Assembly (NCBI RefSeq): GCF_030295935.1
Contig: NZ_AP027362.1
Span: forward strand, 806,001-870,000
Direction: 5' to 3'
Source of the DNA: Thalassotalea piscium
GTDB taxonomy: Bacteria > Pseudomonadota > Gammaproteobacteria > Enterobacterales > Alteromonadaceae
Length of the DNA stretch: 64,000 bases
Part shown: positions 53,287 through 62,582 of the stretch, in pieces
How positions within the stretch are numbered: position 1 is the first letter of the stretch
How the letters are laid out: each line of letters begins with the position of its first letter
Notes under the pieces: generated by a model
Told to the model about the DNA's origin: nothing
What the model saw: only the letters and a program-made list of their open reading frames with translations
The model's database searches: none
Translations under genes and position numbers: made by a program

Positions 53287-54561
53287 ATGAAGATAGCTAT
53301 TTTTGTAGATCAGTTCCCGGTTTTGTCTCAAACGTTTGTGCTTAACCAAGTAACCGCGTTGATAGATGCAGGCGCAAATGTAACTATTATTGCGTTAAAC
53401 AAGCCAGAAAGTCGAAAACACCACGCCGATGTATCGCAATATCAACTCATCAGTAAAACGGTATATTTGTTAAATGAGCCGAGCGGTAAAGTTAATAAAT
53501 TATGCTATCGAATTAAAAATATTCTGTGGGCAGTAGTAAATAAAGCTAAAAGAAGCTTGATTTTGCAAAGTATCAACAAGGAATATGGTAAACAAGGTAA
53601 AAGCCTGTTGTTAGCAAGTATTTTAGCCAAAGTAGAACAGCCTTTAGAGTTTGATGCGATTGTTTGCCACTTTGGCTATAACGGTATATTAGCGAACAAA
53701 TTAAGACAATTAGGTGCGCTCAACGGTAATATTGTAACGGTATTTCATGGTTATGAAGTATCAGCTATAAAAGCTTTAGCCTTATATAAAGCTGAATATC
53801 AGAAATTGTTTAAGCAAACTGAACTTATGTTGCCTATAAGTAATTTATGGCGAGAAAAGTTAATTGAATTGGGCTGCGCGAAAGAAAAAGTAAAAGTACA
53901 TAGAATGGGAGTGAATTTAGCTAACTTTCCTTTTGTACAAAAAACTAATGCAAACAACACCGATTATCTATGCAATACTCAAAAAAATTCGCACCGAGCT
54001 TTTAAAGTATTTACCGTGGCACGTTTTTCTGAAAAAAAAGGGATAATCTATGCGATTAACGCTATGGCATTGTTACCTAAATCATTAAATATTCAGTATG
54101 TGCTAGCAGGCTACGGTGAGCTTGAACACGAAATAAAGCAGCAAATTAATCAGCTAAACTTATCTGACAATATTGTACTGCTTGGCAAATTAGATCAAAA
54201 ACAAGTGTTAGCCCAGATGCACGATTGCGACATTTTTTTGCAACCTAGTGTAACTGCACGTAACGGAGATATGGAAGGAGTACCAGTAGCTATTATGGAA
54301 GCAATGGCTGTTGGCTTGCCGGTAATATCTACAGTACACAGTGGTATTCCTGAACTGATCATAGATGGAGAAAGTGGTTTACTTTCTCCTGAGAAAAGTG
54401 CAGAAAGCCTGCGTGATAACATTATGAAACTTTACGAAAATTCTGAATTAAGAGTAGCAATAGTCAATAATGCTAGGAAACAAATTGAACAACTAGCCGA
54501 TGTTAATACATTAAGTGTAAAGCTTATCTCATTGCTAGAAAAGCTTGCGCCTAGACGCTAG
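53287..54561 (+). CDS. GT4 glycosyltransferase (WcaL/AmsK-like)
   Basis: 424 residues. The N-terminus MKIAIFVDQFPVLSQTFVLNQVTAL is characteristic of colanic acid or amylovoran-type GT4 enzymes. Donor half: FTVARFSEKKGIIYAINAMA and GDMEGVPVAIMEAMAVGLPVI with the full EX7E pair. First gene of the second polysaccharide cluster, after the MITE region. It would extend a lipid-linked repeat unit on the cytoplasmic face. Confidence 0.85.
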   Translation: MKIAIFVDQFPVLSQTFVLNQVTALIDAGANVTIIALNKPESRKHHADVSQYQLISKTVYLLNEPSGKVNKLCYRIKNILWAVVNKAKRSLILQSINKEYGKQGKSLLLASILAKVEQPLEFDAIVCHFGYNGILANKLRQLGALNGNIVTVFHGYEVSAIKALALYKAEYQKLFKQTELMLPISNLWREKLIELGCAKEKVKVHRMGVNLANFPFVQKTNANNTDYLCNTQKNSHRAFKVFTVARFSEKKGIIYAINAMALLPKSLNIQYVLAGYGELEHEIKQQINQLNLSDNIVLLGKLDQKQVLAQMHDCDIFLQPSVTARNGDMEGVPVAIMEAMAVGLPVISTVHSGIPELIIDGESGLLSPEKSAESLRDNIMKLYENSELRVAIVNNARKQIEQLADVNTLSVKLISLLEKLAPRR

Positions 54562-54617
54562 ACTAAATCACATAAAACCATTATCCTTTCATCATTACTC
54601 ACCCTTCAAAGTTTTAA

Positions 54618-55334
54618 ATGATATCTCACCGTCATCAATGCGTCTTTATTCACATTCCTAAGGCTGCAGGGCAAAGCATTGAAAGTGTATTTGTAAAAGC
54701 CAATAATTTAACGTGGGCAGAAAGGGCGCCTTTGTTGCTAAAGCCAAATACTAATAAATTACTTGGCCCACCTCGCTTGGCTCATTTAAAGGCGAGTGAA
54801 TATGTAGATTGTGGCCATATTTCAGCAGCGTTATTTCAGCAGTATTTCAAATTTACATTTGTGCGTAATCCTTGGGCAAGGTTGGTGTCAGAATTTAACT
54901 ATCGACAACAACATGGAGATGTACGTTATCAATGCAGCTTTAAAAAGTTTTTATTTGAACGTTTTCCAACAGCTGAATTAGACGACTACTTAAATGCGAA
55001 AGACTACTACCGACACGTTATTTCGCAATGGCAATTTATTTATGACGAAAATGACAATTGCTTGGTCGATTTTGTAGGTAAATTTGAGAACTTACAGCAA
55101 GACTTTGACTACGTGCAAAATCAGTTGGGGTTACCAAAAGTGCCCTTGCCGCACAAAAATATTACCCATGGAAAAACAGCAAGATTTAAACAGTCTGTCT
55201 TCTCATTAATTAGTAAAAATAAAGCAAAATCACATTACTCTTACTATTACGACCAAGAGTCAATGAACTATGTAAAAACACTTTATGAAAAAGACATTAT
55301 TTTATTTAATTATCACTTCGAAGATCAGAAATAA
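54618..55334 (+). CDS. Sulfotransferase-family protein
   Basis: 238 residues. PAPS-binding loop FIHIPKAAGQS (10-20) and the 3'-phosphate site FVRNPWARLVSEFNY with R83 and S91 are clear and fit the sulfotransferase family 2 group that modifies carbohydrates. No signal peptide. It lies between a glycosyltransferase and the flippase (two bases before the latter), so the repeat unit is probably sulfated in the cytoplasm. Substrate unknown. Confidence 0.82.
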   Translation: MISHRHQCVFIHIPKAAGQSIESVFVKANNLTWAERAPLLLKPNTNKLLGPPRLAHLKASEYVDCGHISAALFQQYFKFTFVRNPWARLVSEFNYRQQHGDVRYQCSFKKFLFERFPTAELDDYLNAKDYYRHVISQWQFIYDENDNCLVDFVGKFENLQQDFDYVQNQLGLPKVPLPHKNITHGKTARFKQSVFSLISKNKAKSHYSYYYDQESMNYVKTLYEKDIILFNYHFEDQK

Positions 55335-55336
55335 GC

Positions 55337-56608
55337 ATGTTAAAAGCAATAAGTTCGGTGTTGCTGTTTAGAGTATTAGCGGCTTTTTTAGGGTTTGTAA
55401 CAGTTACCTTAATTACTCGGTACAGCGCTACTACCGAGGATGCGGGCTTATATTTTTTTATGGTTTCTTTGCTTACTATAATGGCAACAATAGCTAGGGT
55501 TGGCTGTGATAATGCTGTAACACGCTATATTGCAATTGCTAATAAAGCGATCAATAAGAGTGAACTAGTTTTAACCTATCAATTTCTTATAACACGTACG
55601 ATAAAATTTGCTGTGTTATTTTCAGGGGGAATTTTGTTGCTAGGATGGCTTGGATTTTACATAACGTTTATTTCCTATAATTATGCGATTGCTTTCACTT
55701 TTACGGCAATTCTGATCCCTTTTATTAATGTATCTGTGGTTTTTGTTCAATGCTTTCAAGGCTTGAAAAGCATGCATACATATGCATTTTTAAATACATT
55801 AACTCGGATAGTGCTTGTGTTTTTGTTGATGCTAGCGGTAATGGTTGTACCTGTGATTAACTTTAGTGGGTTAGCGTTAATGTATGGTGTGTCAATAATA
55901 CTGACCGCAATTATCAGTTACTGGTTGTGGCGCAGAAAACTACCTGTATTAACCACTGCAACTGAATTATCGGCTAAGCAAGATATACTCACAAGTAGTT
56001 ATTTACTTTGGGGTGTGGCTGTTCTTGCTACTATTATGACAAATGGCGCAACGGTGATACTTGGATTTTTAAGCTCGCCTGAGCAGGTTGCTATTTTTGC
56101 TGCAACAAGCCGCATCGCATTAATATTGACTTTTATTTTAATGGCAGCTAACAGCGTTTTGTCTCCACGATTTGCTGAATTATCGAAGGAGATCCATTTA
56201 GGAAATACTAGGCTTAAATTACAAGATGTTTATAGAAGCTCTACTCGTTTAATGATACTACTTACCTTACCGTTGTTGGTAATTGTATTTTCTTTTGCTA
56301 AAGACATTTTATTGGTTTTTGGAGAGGCATATACTGCAGGTAGCTTGACCCTGCGATTGTTAGTTGTTGGTTTGTTTTTTAAAACAGTTGTTGGCTCTGT
56401 TGGGCAATTATTGATAATGACTGGCCATGAAAAGGAGCAACGATTAAGTTTAATAATAGCGGTTACACTACTTGTTCTACTATTGGTTTGTCTTACGCCA
56501 ACTTATGGTGCACTAGGGGCTGCAACAGCTGTTTTAATTGCAATGGTAATGAACAATAGCATTGGATACTACTTTGTTGTTAAAAAGTTAAAGGTTTCAT
56601 TGTTTTAA
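55337..56608 (+). CDS. Wzx-like polysaccharide flippase
   Basis: 423 residues with about twelve hydrophobic segments evenly spread. The first ~35 residues (LLFRVLAAFLGFVTVTLITRYSATTEDAGLY, given here in two parts as LLFRVLAAFLGFV and TVTLITRYSATTEDAG) and the later GLFFKTVVGSVGQLLIMTG match the MATE/MVF-type polysaccharide flippases. It would flip lipid-linked repeat units to the periplasm, so this second cluster uses the Wzx/Wzy route. No Wzy polymerase is seen inside the window. Confidence 0.88.
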   Translation: MLKAISSVLLFRVLAAFLGFVTVTLITRYSATTEDAGLYFFMVSLLTIMATIARVGCDNAVTRYIAIANKAINKSELVLTYQFLITRTIKFAVLFSGGILLLGWLGFYITFISYNYAIAFTFTAILIPFINVSVVFVQCFQGLKSMHTYAFLNTLTRIVLVFLLMLAVMVVPVINFSGLALMYGVSIILTAIISYWLWRRKLPVLTTATELSAKQDILTSSYLLWGVAVLATIMTNGATVILGFLSSPEQVAIFAATSRIALILTFILMAANSVLSPRFAELSKEIHLGNTRLKLQDVYRSSTRLMILLTLPLLVIVFSFAKDILLVFGEAYTAGSLTLRLLVVGLFFKTVVGSVGQLLIMTGHEKEQRLSLIIAVTLLVLLLVCLTPTYGALGAATAVLIAMVMNNSIGYYFVVKKLKVSLF

Positions 56609-56623
56609 CTAAGGTAAAAAGAC

Positions 56624-57424
56624 TTGAATATAGTAAAAAAAATTAAAGCTTATTTTAGTGCAAAACAAGCGTTAGTGGCTAAGTATGCAGATCCTGATAC
56701 CATTTTTATCTATCAAATGGGAAAGGTGGGTTCTACATCATTAGAACACTCAATTCCTGGCGCTATTCATATACATGCGTTTTATCTTAAAAACCATACT
56801 TGCCCAGTAAGAGTTAAAGGATTAGCCAAGTTTGGATGGCGGTATTTTATATATAGCATTGAACAAGCATTTTTTTCAGCGTTATTAAGGTGGACATTTA
56901 AAAAAAGAAAGCACACTAAGATTATTACGCTTGTACGAGAACCACGGAGTCGTAATTTATCTATGTTTTTTCATGATCTAGATGCTTACTTGTTTGCTGC
57001 ACATACCAATTGTTTAAGCACGCGAAATAAACCACTGTCTACACGCGTTCAATCTAAAGACTTAATTGAACAAGTTTATAATGAAGAGTTTGATCATTTG
57101 TATGCACTTAATTGGTTTGAAAAAGAATTTAAACCAATGACGGGTATTGATATATACAGCACAGCATTTGATAAAGATCTAGGGTATAGCCAAATTAGTA
57201 ATGGCAATATCAGTGTACTATGCGTAAGAACTGACAGGTTAGATTCTTCAGTTGAGATAATTGAAAAGTTTATTGGAAAACAATTGATAATGGTAAACAG
57301 CAATAGCGCTGAAACTAAGTGGTATAGCGATTTATATCAACACTTTGCACTATCATATAAGCTGCCAGAGACAATCGAAAAGAAAATAATAACGAGTAAG
57401 TTTTATCAACATTTCTTTAATTAG
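56624..57424 (+). CDS. Putative capsule sulfotransferase (NKWYS-type)
   Basis: 266 residues from TTG 56624 with AAGGT eight bases upstream. IYQMGKVGSTSL (29-40) is a PAPS-type loop and LVREPRSRNLSMFF (103-116, R105 and S113) the matching 3'-phosphate site. Near the C-terminus AETKWYSDLYQHF corresponds to the motif that named the NKWYS family of putative capsular polysaccharide synthesis proteins. It follows the flippase by 15 bases. Likely a second sugar sulfotransferase of the cluster; substrate not known. Confidence 0.7.
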   Translation: MNIVKKIKAYFSAKQALVAKYADPDTIFIYQMGKVGSTSLEHSIPGAIHIHAFYLKNHTCPVRVKGLAKFGWRYFIYSIEQAFFSALLRWTFKKRKHTKIITLVREPRSRNLSMFFHDLDAYLFAAHTNCLSTRNKPLSTRVQSKDLIEQVYNEEFDHLYALNWFEKEFKPMTGIDIYSTAFDKDLGYSQISNGNISVLCVRTDRLDSSVEIIEKFIGKQLIMVNSNSAETKWYSDLYQHFALSYKLPETIEKKIITSKFYQHFFN

Positions 57425-57449
57425 CTCTGAAGTAAATATTATCAATTTT

Positions 57450-57646
57450 TGACGGCGTAAACGCCGACCTACAGGTTAAGTTTTTTGGTATTGTAGGTTG
57501 GGCTTCAGCCCATCAAAAATGACGGTTGTAGGGTAATGCAGGAGTAATTACCGATAAGGTCATCAGTAACATTAATATTTTTACGGCGTAAACACCGACC
57601 TACGGGTTAAGCTGTTTGGTATTGTAGGTTGGCCTTCAGGCCATCA
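57450..57646. repeat. REP-like palindromes upstream of MBL nuclease gene
   Basis: In the 295-base gap, type 1 elements GACGGCGTAAACGCCGACCT are at 57450 and, with small changes, 57582. Type 2 elements GTAGGTTGGGCTTCAGCCCA (plus TCA) are at 57492 and 57623; the last has compensating changes (GGCCTTCAGGCC) that keep the stem. A third sequence, GTAATGCAGGAGTAATTACC, lies at ~57531-57552. Nothing else is visible here. Confidence 0.85.
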
Positions 57647-57719
57647 ATAATATAGAGTGTTTAATTGTTTAATTGTTTAATTTAACATTGCAAATAAATT
57701 AAATAGTAAAGGAGTACTT

Positions 57720-59147
57720 ATGAATATTTTACACCACGGAGCGGTGAGTGGCGTTACGGGTTCTTGTCATCAGTTAGTTATTAACCAACAAAATTCACTT
57801 TTGGTTGATTGCGGTTTATTTCAGGGGGCAGAAATCACTAACGGCGATACCGAAAATGCCTTAGCCATTGAGTTTGATATCAGTTCGGTTCAAGCGCTTA
57901 TTGTAACTCATTGCCATATTGACCATGTTGGTCGTATTCCTTACTTATTAGCCGCTGGGTTTAAAGGTCCTATTTATGCAACTGAAGCCACAGCAAGCTT
58001 ATTGCCTTTAGTAATAGCTGATGCCTTAAAAGTAGGCGTTACACGCAATCAAAAAATTATCGATGCATGCCTTAAGTTATTAAAACAACAGCTAGTGTCT
58101 GTACCCTATAAACACTGGATTGAAATTCCGTTTATACCAGCGGCTTCGTCAAACATAGCGGCTGTAAAGGTAAAGTTTCAGCCTGCAGGGCATATTCTTG
58201 GTTCAGCTTACGTAGAGATTGATTGTGCATTTAAACAGGTTGTAGATAAAAAGTCTGAGCGTATTGTTTTCTCAGGAGACTTAGGCGCTCCCTACGCACC
58301 ATTACTTGCTGCACCTAAAGCGCCTTATCGTGCTGATGTGTTAGTGATAGAGTCTACTTATGGTGATAAGCTTCACGACAGCCGTAAGCAACGTAGCGCC
58401 AAGCTTCAACAGGTGATAGAGCATGCTGTTAAAGACAATGGTGTAGTGCTGATCCCTGCGTTTAGCATTGGGCGAACGCAAGAGTTGTTGTATGAGTTTG
58501 AGCATATTATTCATCAAGCCCATAAGTTACCTAATAAAGGTGTGTGGCAATCGATAGAAGTTATTGTTGACTCGCCGATGGCTGCCAATTTTACCAAGCA
58601 GTATCGACAGTTTAAAACCTTGTGGGATAAAGAAGCGTTAAATAAGGTTAAGCATCAACGACACCCGCTTAATTTTGAACAGCTAGTTACTATCGACACC
58701 CACGATGAGCATATTCGTACGGTTAACTATTTAGCCAGCAGAAACAAGCCTGCAATTGTTATTGCTGCAAGCGGTATGTGTTCTGGTGGGCGCATTGTTA
58801 ATTATTTAGAAAAGTTCTTAAATGATGAAACTGCCGATGTTATTTTTGTAGGATACCAAGCACAAGGAACACTGGGGCGTGACATTCAATATTATGGCGA
58901 CTCATCTAGAGGGAAGGGTGGTTATGTGTATATTAATGGTCAACGTATTGATATAAAAGCTCAAATTCATACCATTAGTGGTTATTCTGCCCATGCCGAT
59001 CAAAAAGATTTAGTTAATTTTGTTAAACGTATGAAGATAAAGCCTAAAAAAATAAAAATAGTGCATGGTGATGAGCAAGCGAAAGCTGCGCTTAAATATC
59101 AATATAAACGTTTATTTCCAAGTATAAATGTAACTATCGCTGTGTAG
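57720..59147 (+). CDS. MBL-fold beta-CASP RNA nuclease (CPSF/Ysh1-like)
   Basis: 475 residues after a good AAGGAG site. Metal motif THCHIDHVGR (63-72; H64, H66, D68, H69), then PAGHILGSAYVEI and FSGDLGAP. The beta-CASP part has ESTYGDKLHD, IPAFSIGRTQELLYE, ASGMCSGGRIVNYLE and the final histidine in SGYSAHADQKDL. Such proteins cleave RNA endo- or exonucleolytically and are cytoplasmic. The gene has no link to sugar metabolism and is bracketed by REP arrays on both sides, so it looks like a passenger in the cluster. Confidence 0.92.
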   Translation: MNILHHGAVSGVTGSCHQLVINQQNSLLVDCGLFQGAEITNGDTENALAIEFDISSVQALIVTHCHIDHVGRIPYLLAAGFKGPIYATEATASLLPLVIADALKVGVTRNQKIIDACLKLLKQQLVSVPYKHWIEIPFIPAASSNIAAVKVKFQPAGHILGSAYVEIDCAFKQVVDKKSERIVFSGDLGAPYAPLLAAPKAPYRADVLVIESTYGDKLHDSRKQRSAKLQQVIEHAVKDNGVVLIPAFSIGRTQELLYEFEHIIHQAHKLPNKGVWQSIEVIVDSPMAANFTKQYRQFKTLWDKEALNKVKHQRHPLNFEQLVTIDTHDEHIRTVNYLASRNKPAIVIAASGMCSGGRIVNYLEKFLNDETADVIFVGYQAQGTLGRDIQYYGDSSRGKGGYVYINGQRIDIKAQIHTISGYSAHADQKDLVNFVKRMKIKPKKIKIVHGDEQAKAALKYQYKRLFPSINVTIAV

Positions 59148-59185
59148 CTTAACCAAGAGGTAGGGTTTTAGCTAATCAGCATTTT

Positions 59186-59471
59186 GACGGCGTAAACGCC
59201 GACCTACAAGGTTGAATTTGATTTGTAGGTTGGGCTTCAGCCCATCAAGTATTACGATAAGTTAAAGTTGATTGATAAGTATGGTTTGTTTTGAGGGCGT
59301 AAACGCCGACCTACAGGTTAAGTTTTTTGGTATTGTAGGTTGGGCTTTGCCGCCAGGGATGGCGGTAGTAGGGGAATGCAGGAGCAATTACCGATAAGCC
59401 CATCAAAGATTAAGATAAGTTAATGATGATTGATAAGTATAATTAACTGACGGCGTAAATGCCGACCTACA
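59186..59471. repeat. REP-like palindromes downstream of MBL nuclease gene
   Basis: The 356-base gap holds type 1 elements at 59186, 59293 and 59449 (GACGGCGTAAATGCCGACCT or close) and type 2 at 59224. A further type 2 element is split: its left half TGTAGGTTGGGCTT ends at 59347 and its right half AGCCCATCA is at 59397, with a 49-base insert between. The insert has its own stem CCGCCA/TGGCGG and resembles the third sequence at ~57531. No gene is seen. Confidence 0.85.
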
Positions 59472-59503
59472 ATTAAAAAATCAGAATTAGATTAGAGGTA
59501 AGC

Positions 59504-60295
59504 TTGAATAATTTATACAACCCTCGGTTATTTGCAGGCGAGCGCAGCGTTTTGTTTGTCGGGTTTATTAGTTTAGTTTTTGCCTATTTAAGTTTTGCTA
59601 AAAATGACGATAGTGTTTGGTTGCTTAAAAGTTATTCTAACGACATTACTTACGGTGGAACGGTAACTAAAGTATCAGAAAATAGTTACCGCTTTGAAAG
59701 CCGCACTAATCCCTTTTGCTTTCCTGATCAAGTGCGGTGCAATAAGGCGCTGGTGAGTTACAAAAATTATACAAAGCCAGTTGAAGGTAAAATAGTAACC
59801 TATTCGTTCGACTTTTTAATAGAACAATACAACTATAGCAATTCGCCAGACTGGTGGGTACTTTTTCAAGACTGGATAAGAATTGATCCTAATAATCGTA
59901 GTGGTAATCGGCCAATAAGTACGGTTGAAGTTAAGTCGTATGGAAACAAGTTATATCTTCGTCATAAAGATTCCGCTTTTCAGTGGGGCACAGATCCAAG
60001 TAGAACGAAGCAAGTTAACAATGGTGAATTACTCATCCAAGTGGGCGTAACTTACCGTTTACGCATTGAGTTAACAGAAGGCACAACATTTAACACGGGT
60101 GGCATGGCCTTATTTGTTAATGATAAAGAAGTATCTCGAGCCCATTACCAAACAAAATCAGCCACACAGTGGCGCGAAAATGTGCAAGAGTTTGGGTTAT
60201 ATCACGATAAAACCTTCAACACTGAGCGTAAACTAGAAGACCAAATTATATTCTCAATTAATAACTTGATAAGAACTGAGCAAAAAAAGGAGTAG
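59504..60295 (+). CDS. Secreted or anchored jelly-roll protein, possible polysaccharide lyase
   Basis: 263 residues from TTG 59504 with GAGGT six bases before. A hydrophobic segment at ~15-32 is a signal or anchor. The rest looks like a concanavalin-type beta jelly roll, with SYRFESRTNPFC, IVTYSFDFLIEQYNY, DWWVLFQDWIRID and the late YRLRIELTEGTTFNTGG and FGLYHDK, reminiscent of heparin-lyase I / glucuronan-lyase-like families (Pfam Polysacc_lyase). Lyases are common in export loci, trimming or releasing the product. Catalytic residues are not certain, so a glycan-binding role remains possible. The 278 bases after it hold no visible gene. Confidence 0.5.
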   Translation: MNNLYNPRLFAGERSVLFVGFISLVFAYLSFAKNDDSVWLLKSYSNDITYGGTVTKVSENSYRFESRTNPFCFPDQVRCNKALVSYKNYTKPVEGKIVTYSFDFLIEQYNYSNSPDWWVLFQDWIRIDPNNRSGNRPISTVEVKSYGNKLYLRHKDSAFQWGTDPSRTKQVNNGELLIQVGVTYRLRIELTEGTTFNTGGMALFVNDKEVSRAHYQTKSATQWRENVQEFGLYHDKTFNTERKLEDQIIFSINNLIRTEQKKE

Positions 60296-60573
60296 TTAAC
60301 CTTACTCAAATATCTCAAAACCGTGAGCTGAATACTTTTCATGCTACATTCGTTGGCAAGCTGACTAATTTCTTGGATATTTCTGGTTTTATCTGGTTGT
60401 TTGCCTTTCTATAAGATAAAATCCCGTTTTGTTTACGAATATATTCAGTAAGTTTGATGATCATTTACGTAACGCCTAGTTAAGAGACGTTTGTAGAAAT
60501 TCATATTAAAAATAAGTAATTTATATAGTATTGTAATGAGTGAAATTACGTTAACCGTAGAGAATAACAGATA

Positions 60574-61677
60574 GTGTCATCAAAACTTTTAAAATTAGCC
60601 TTTATTGCACCAGCTTCTGTTGTACATACAGTTAAATGGGTAAATGGGCTTATTAATTATGGTTTTGAAGTACATTTAATTACTCAGCATAAATTACAAG
60701 AACCTATAAGCGAAAGCGTTATTGTTCATCAGCTTCCTTTTAAGGGGGGTAAAGGTTATGTACTTAATGCCTTGCACCTTAATCGTTTGATCAAAAGTAT
60801 TTCCCCCGACATTATCAATGTTCATTACGCTAGTGGTTATGGAACTTTGGCAAATTTAGCTCAAATTCCTAGCTATGTATTATCTATTTGGGGAAGCGAT
60901 GTATACGAATTTCCTTACAAGAGTTGGTTTCATAAATGGCTAATTAAAGCTAACTTAAAAAGTGCGGCTAAATTAGCTTCAACTAGTCATGCAATGGCAG
61001 AGCAAGTACGTAAAATTTTTCCTGATGCTAGCGATATCGCCATTACTCCATTTGGTGTTAATTTAGAGCAATTTTCTCCTATCCATAAAGTATTTACACA
61101 AGAGCATATTACCATTGGCGTAGTAAAACGCATGGAAGAAAAATATGGCTTAGACGTACTAATAAATGCCTTCAACTTAACAAGACAAACGCTTATCGAA
61201 CAACAAAGTGATTACGCTGAAAAGCTACGTTTACTTATTGTCGGTGACGGTGCGTTGACTAACCAGTTAAAAGAGCAAGTTGTTAGGTTAAACCTTTCAG
61301 AAGTTTGCCAAATTACCGGTGCAGTTCCCCATGCTCAAGTTAATCATTATATTAACCAAATAGACTTATTTGTTGTTAGCAGCAGAATTGAAAGTTTTGG
61401 TGTGTCGGTTGTTGAGGCAGCAGCTTGTGAACGAGCTTGTATAGTTTCAAATATAGGCGGTTTACCTGAAGTAGTTGTTGATAAAAAAACCGGATTTATC
61501 GTAGAAAGTGAATCACCCAAAGCATTCTCTAAAGCACTGTTAAACATGATTGAACAGCAAGAATTAGCCAGAACTATGGGCGCTAATGCTCGCCAATTTG
61601 CCTTATCAAATTACTCAGAGCATTTAACGATGGATATTATGGTTAATATGTTAAACGCTAATTTAGAATTACATTAG
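60574..61677 (+). CDS. GT4 glycosyltransferase
   Basis: 367 residues from GTG 60574. Acceptor half: FIAPASVVHTVKWVNGL and VHYASGYGTLANLA. Donor half: GVVKRMEEKYGLDVLINA, IVGDGALTNQLKEQV and RIESFGVSVVEAAACERACI with the EX7E glutamates. The Rossmann-like layout fits GT4 enzymes of exopolysaccharide clusters. Followed 13 bases later by a GT2 gene in the same unit. Sugar specificity unknown. Confidence 0.85.
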   Translation: MSSKLLKLAFIAPASVVHTVKWVNGLINYGFEVHLITQHKLQEPISESVIVHQLPFKGGKGYVLNALHLNRLIKSISPDIINVHYASGYGTLANLAQIPSYVLSIWGSDVYEFPYKSWFHKWLIKANLKSAAKLASTSHAMAEQVRKIFPDASDIAITPFGVNLEQFSPIHKVFTQEHITIGVVKRMEEKYGLDVLINAFNLTRQTLIEQQSDYAEKLRLLIVGDGALTNQLKEQVVRLNLSEVCQITGAVPHAQVNHYINQIDLFVVSSRIESFGVSVVEAAACERACIVSNIGGLPEVVVDKKTGFIVESESPKAFSKALLNMIEQQELARTMGANARQFALSNYSEHLTMDIMVNMLNANLELH

Positions 61678-61690
61678 CAAACATTTAAAA

Positions 61691-62563
61691 ATGGATAATA
61701 CACCTTTAGTTAGTGTTTATATTTCAACACACAACCGTTCACAGTTATTGCTGCGGGCGCTTAATTCCGTATTTAATCAAAGTTATAAAAACATTGAAAT
61801 AATTGTGGGTGATGATGGCTCAACAGACAATACCTTTAACGAAATAAAGCCCTACATTGACAGTAATCGCATTCGTTATGTTAAAAACAAAACGCCAAAA
61901 GGCGCTTGTTCGGTTCGTAATTTAGCTATAAATATAGCCGAAGGAGAATATATAACGGGATTAGACGATGATGATGAGTTTTTACCTACACGTATAGAAG
62001 AGTTGGTAACACATTTTACTGGCTCGGGTTACTCTTGTGTAACAGCTTCTATTTGTGAAAGAACACCAGCAGGCGATATTAGCCGTAACTTCGATGCTGG
62101 CGAAGTGAGCTTAGATAATTTATTACATTACGATGTGCTTGGAAATCAAGTTTTAACACGTACAAGCTATTTAAAAGCAATAGGTGGCTTTGATGAAACA
62201 ATGCCAGCATTTCAAGATTATGATACATGGGTAAGGCTTGTCGATAAGTTTGGTAATGGTTTTAAGCTAAAAAACTGTAGCTATATTTTATACTCTAACC
62301 ATGGCGGTGAGCGTATTAGTGAAAATAATACAAAACGAATTGCCGGATATAAAATTTTTATGGATAAGCATCATAATAAAATGAATAAACGCCATTTAGA
62401 CTCGATGAAGCTTTTAGAGTTAAGACTTACTAACAGTCCGTACAGTTTATTAAGCTTTATAAAGCTTACGCACAGGGGCAATGTGTTTTCATCGTTAGCC
62501 TATTTTATCAATACAAATTTATTTTGGCTAAAGAATATTTTTTACCGAGTAAGAACAAAATAA
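61691..62563 (+). CDS. GT2 glycosyltransferase
   Basis: 290 residues with GT-A motifs VSVYISTHNRSQLLLRALNS, GDDGSTDNTF and the metal-binding GLDDDDEFLP, plus PAFQDYDTWVRL carrying the probable catalytic aspartate region. The C-terminus is basic and could lie against the membrane. Adds a sugar to the lipid-linked repeat unit of the second cluster; the sugar cannot be told. Confidence 0.87.
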   Translation: MDNTPLVSVYISTHNRSQLLLRALNSVFNQSYKNIEIIVGDDGSTDNTFNEIKPYIDSNRIRYVKNKTPKGACSVRNLAINIAEGEYITGLDDDDEFLPTRIEELVTHFTGSGYSCVTASICERTPAGDISRNFDAGEVSLDNLLHYDVLGNQVLTRTSYLKAIGGFDETMPAFQDYDTWVRLVDKFGNGFKLKNCSYILYSNHGGERISENNTKRIAGYKIFMDKHHNKMNKRHLDSMKLLELRLTNSPYSLLSFIKLTHRGNVFSSLAYFINTNLFWLKNIFYRVRTK

Positions 62564-62582
62564 CACAGCGAATTAGGTATTT

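Noticed and set aside
59361-59368. GGCGGTAG resembling the ops (RfaH recruitment) element near a polysaccharide cluster
   Set aside because: It lies inside the repeated 49-base insert of a REP element, the downstream bases do not match the ops consensus at the conserved T, and it is not in the leader of a long operon.
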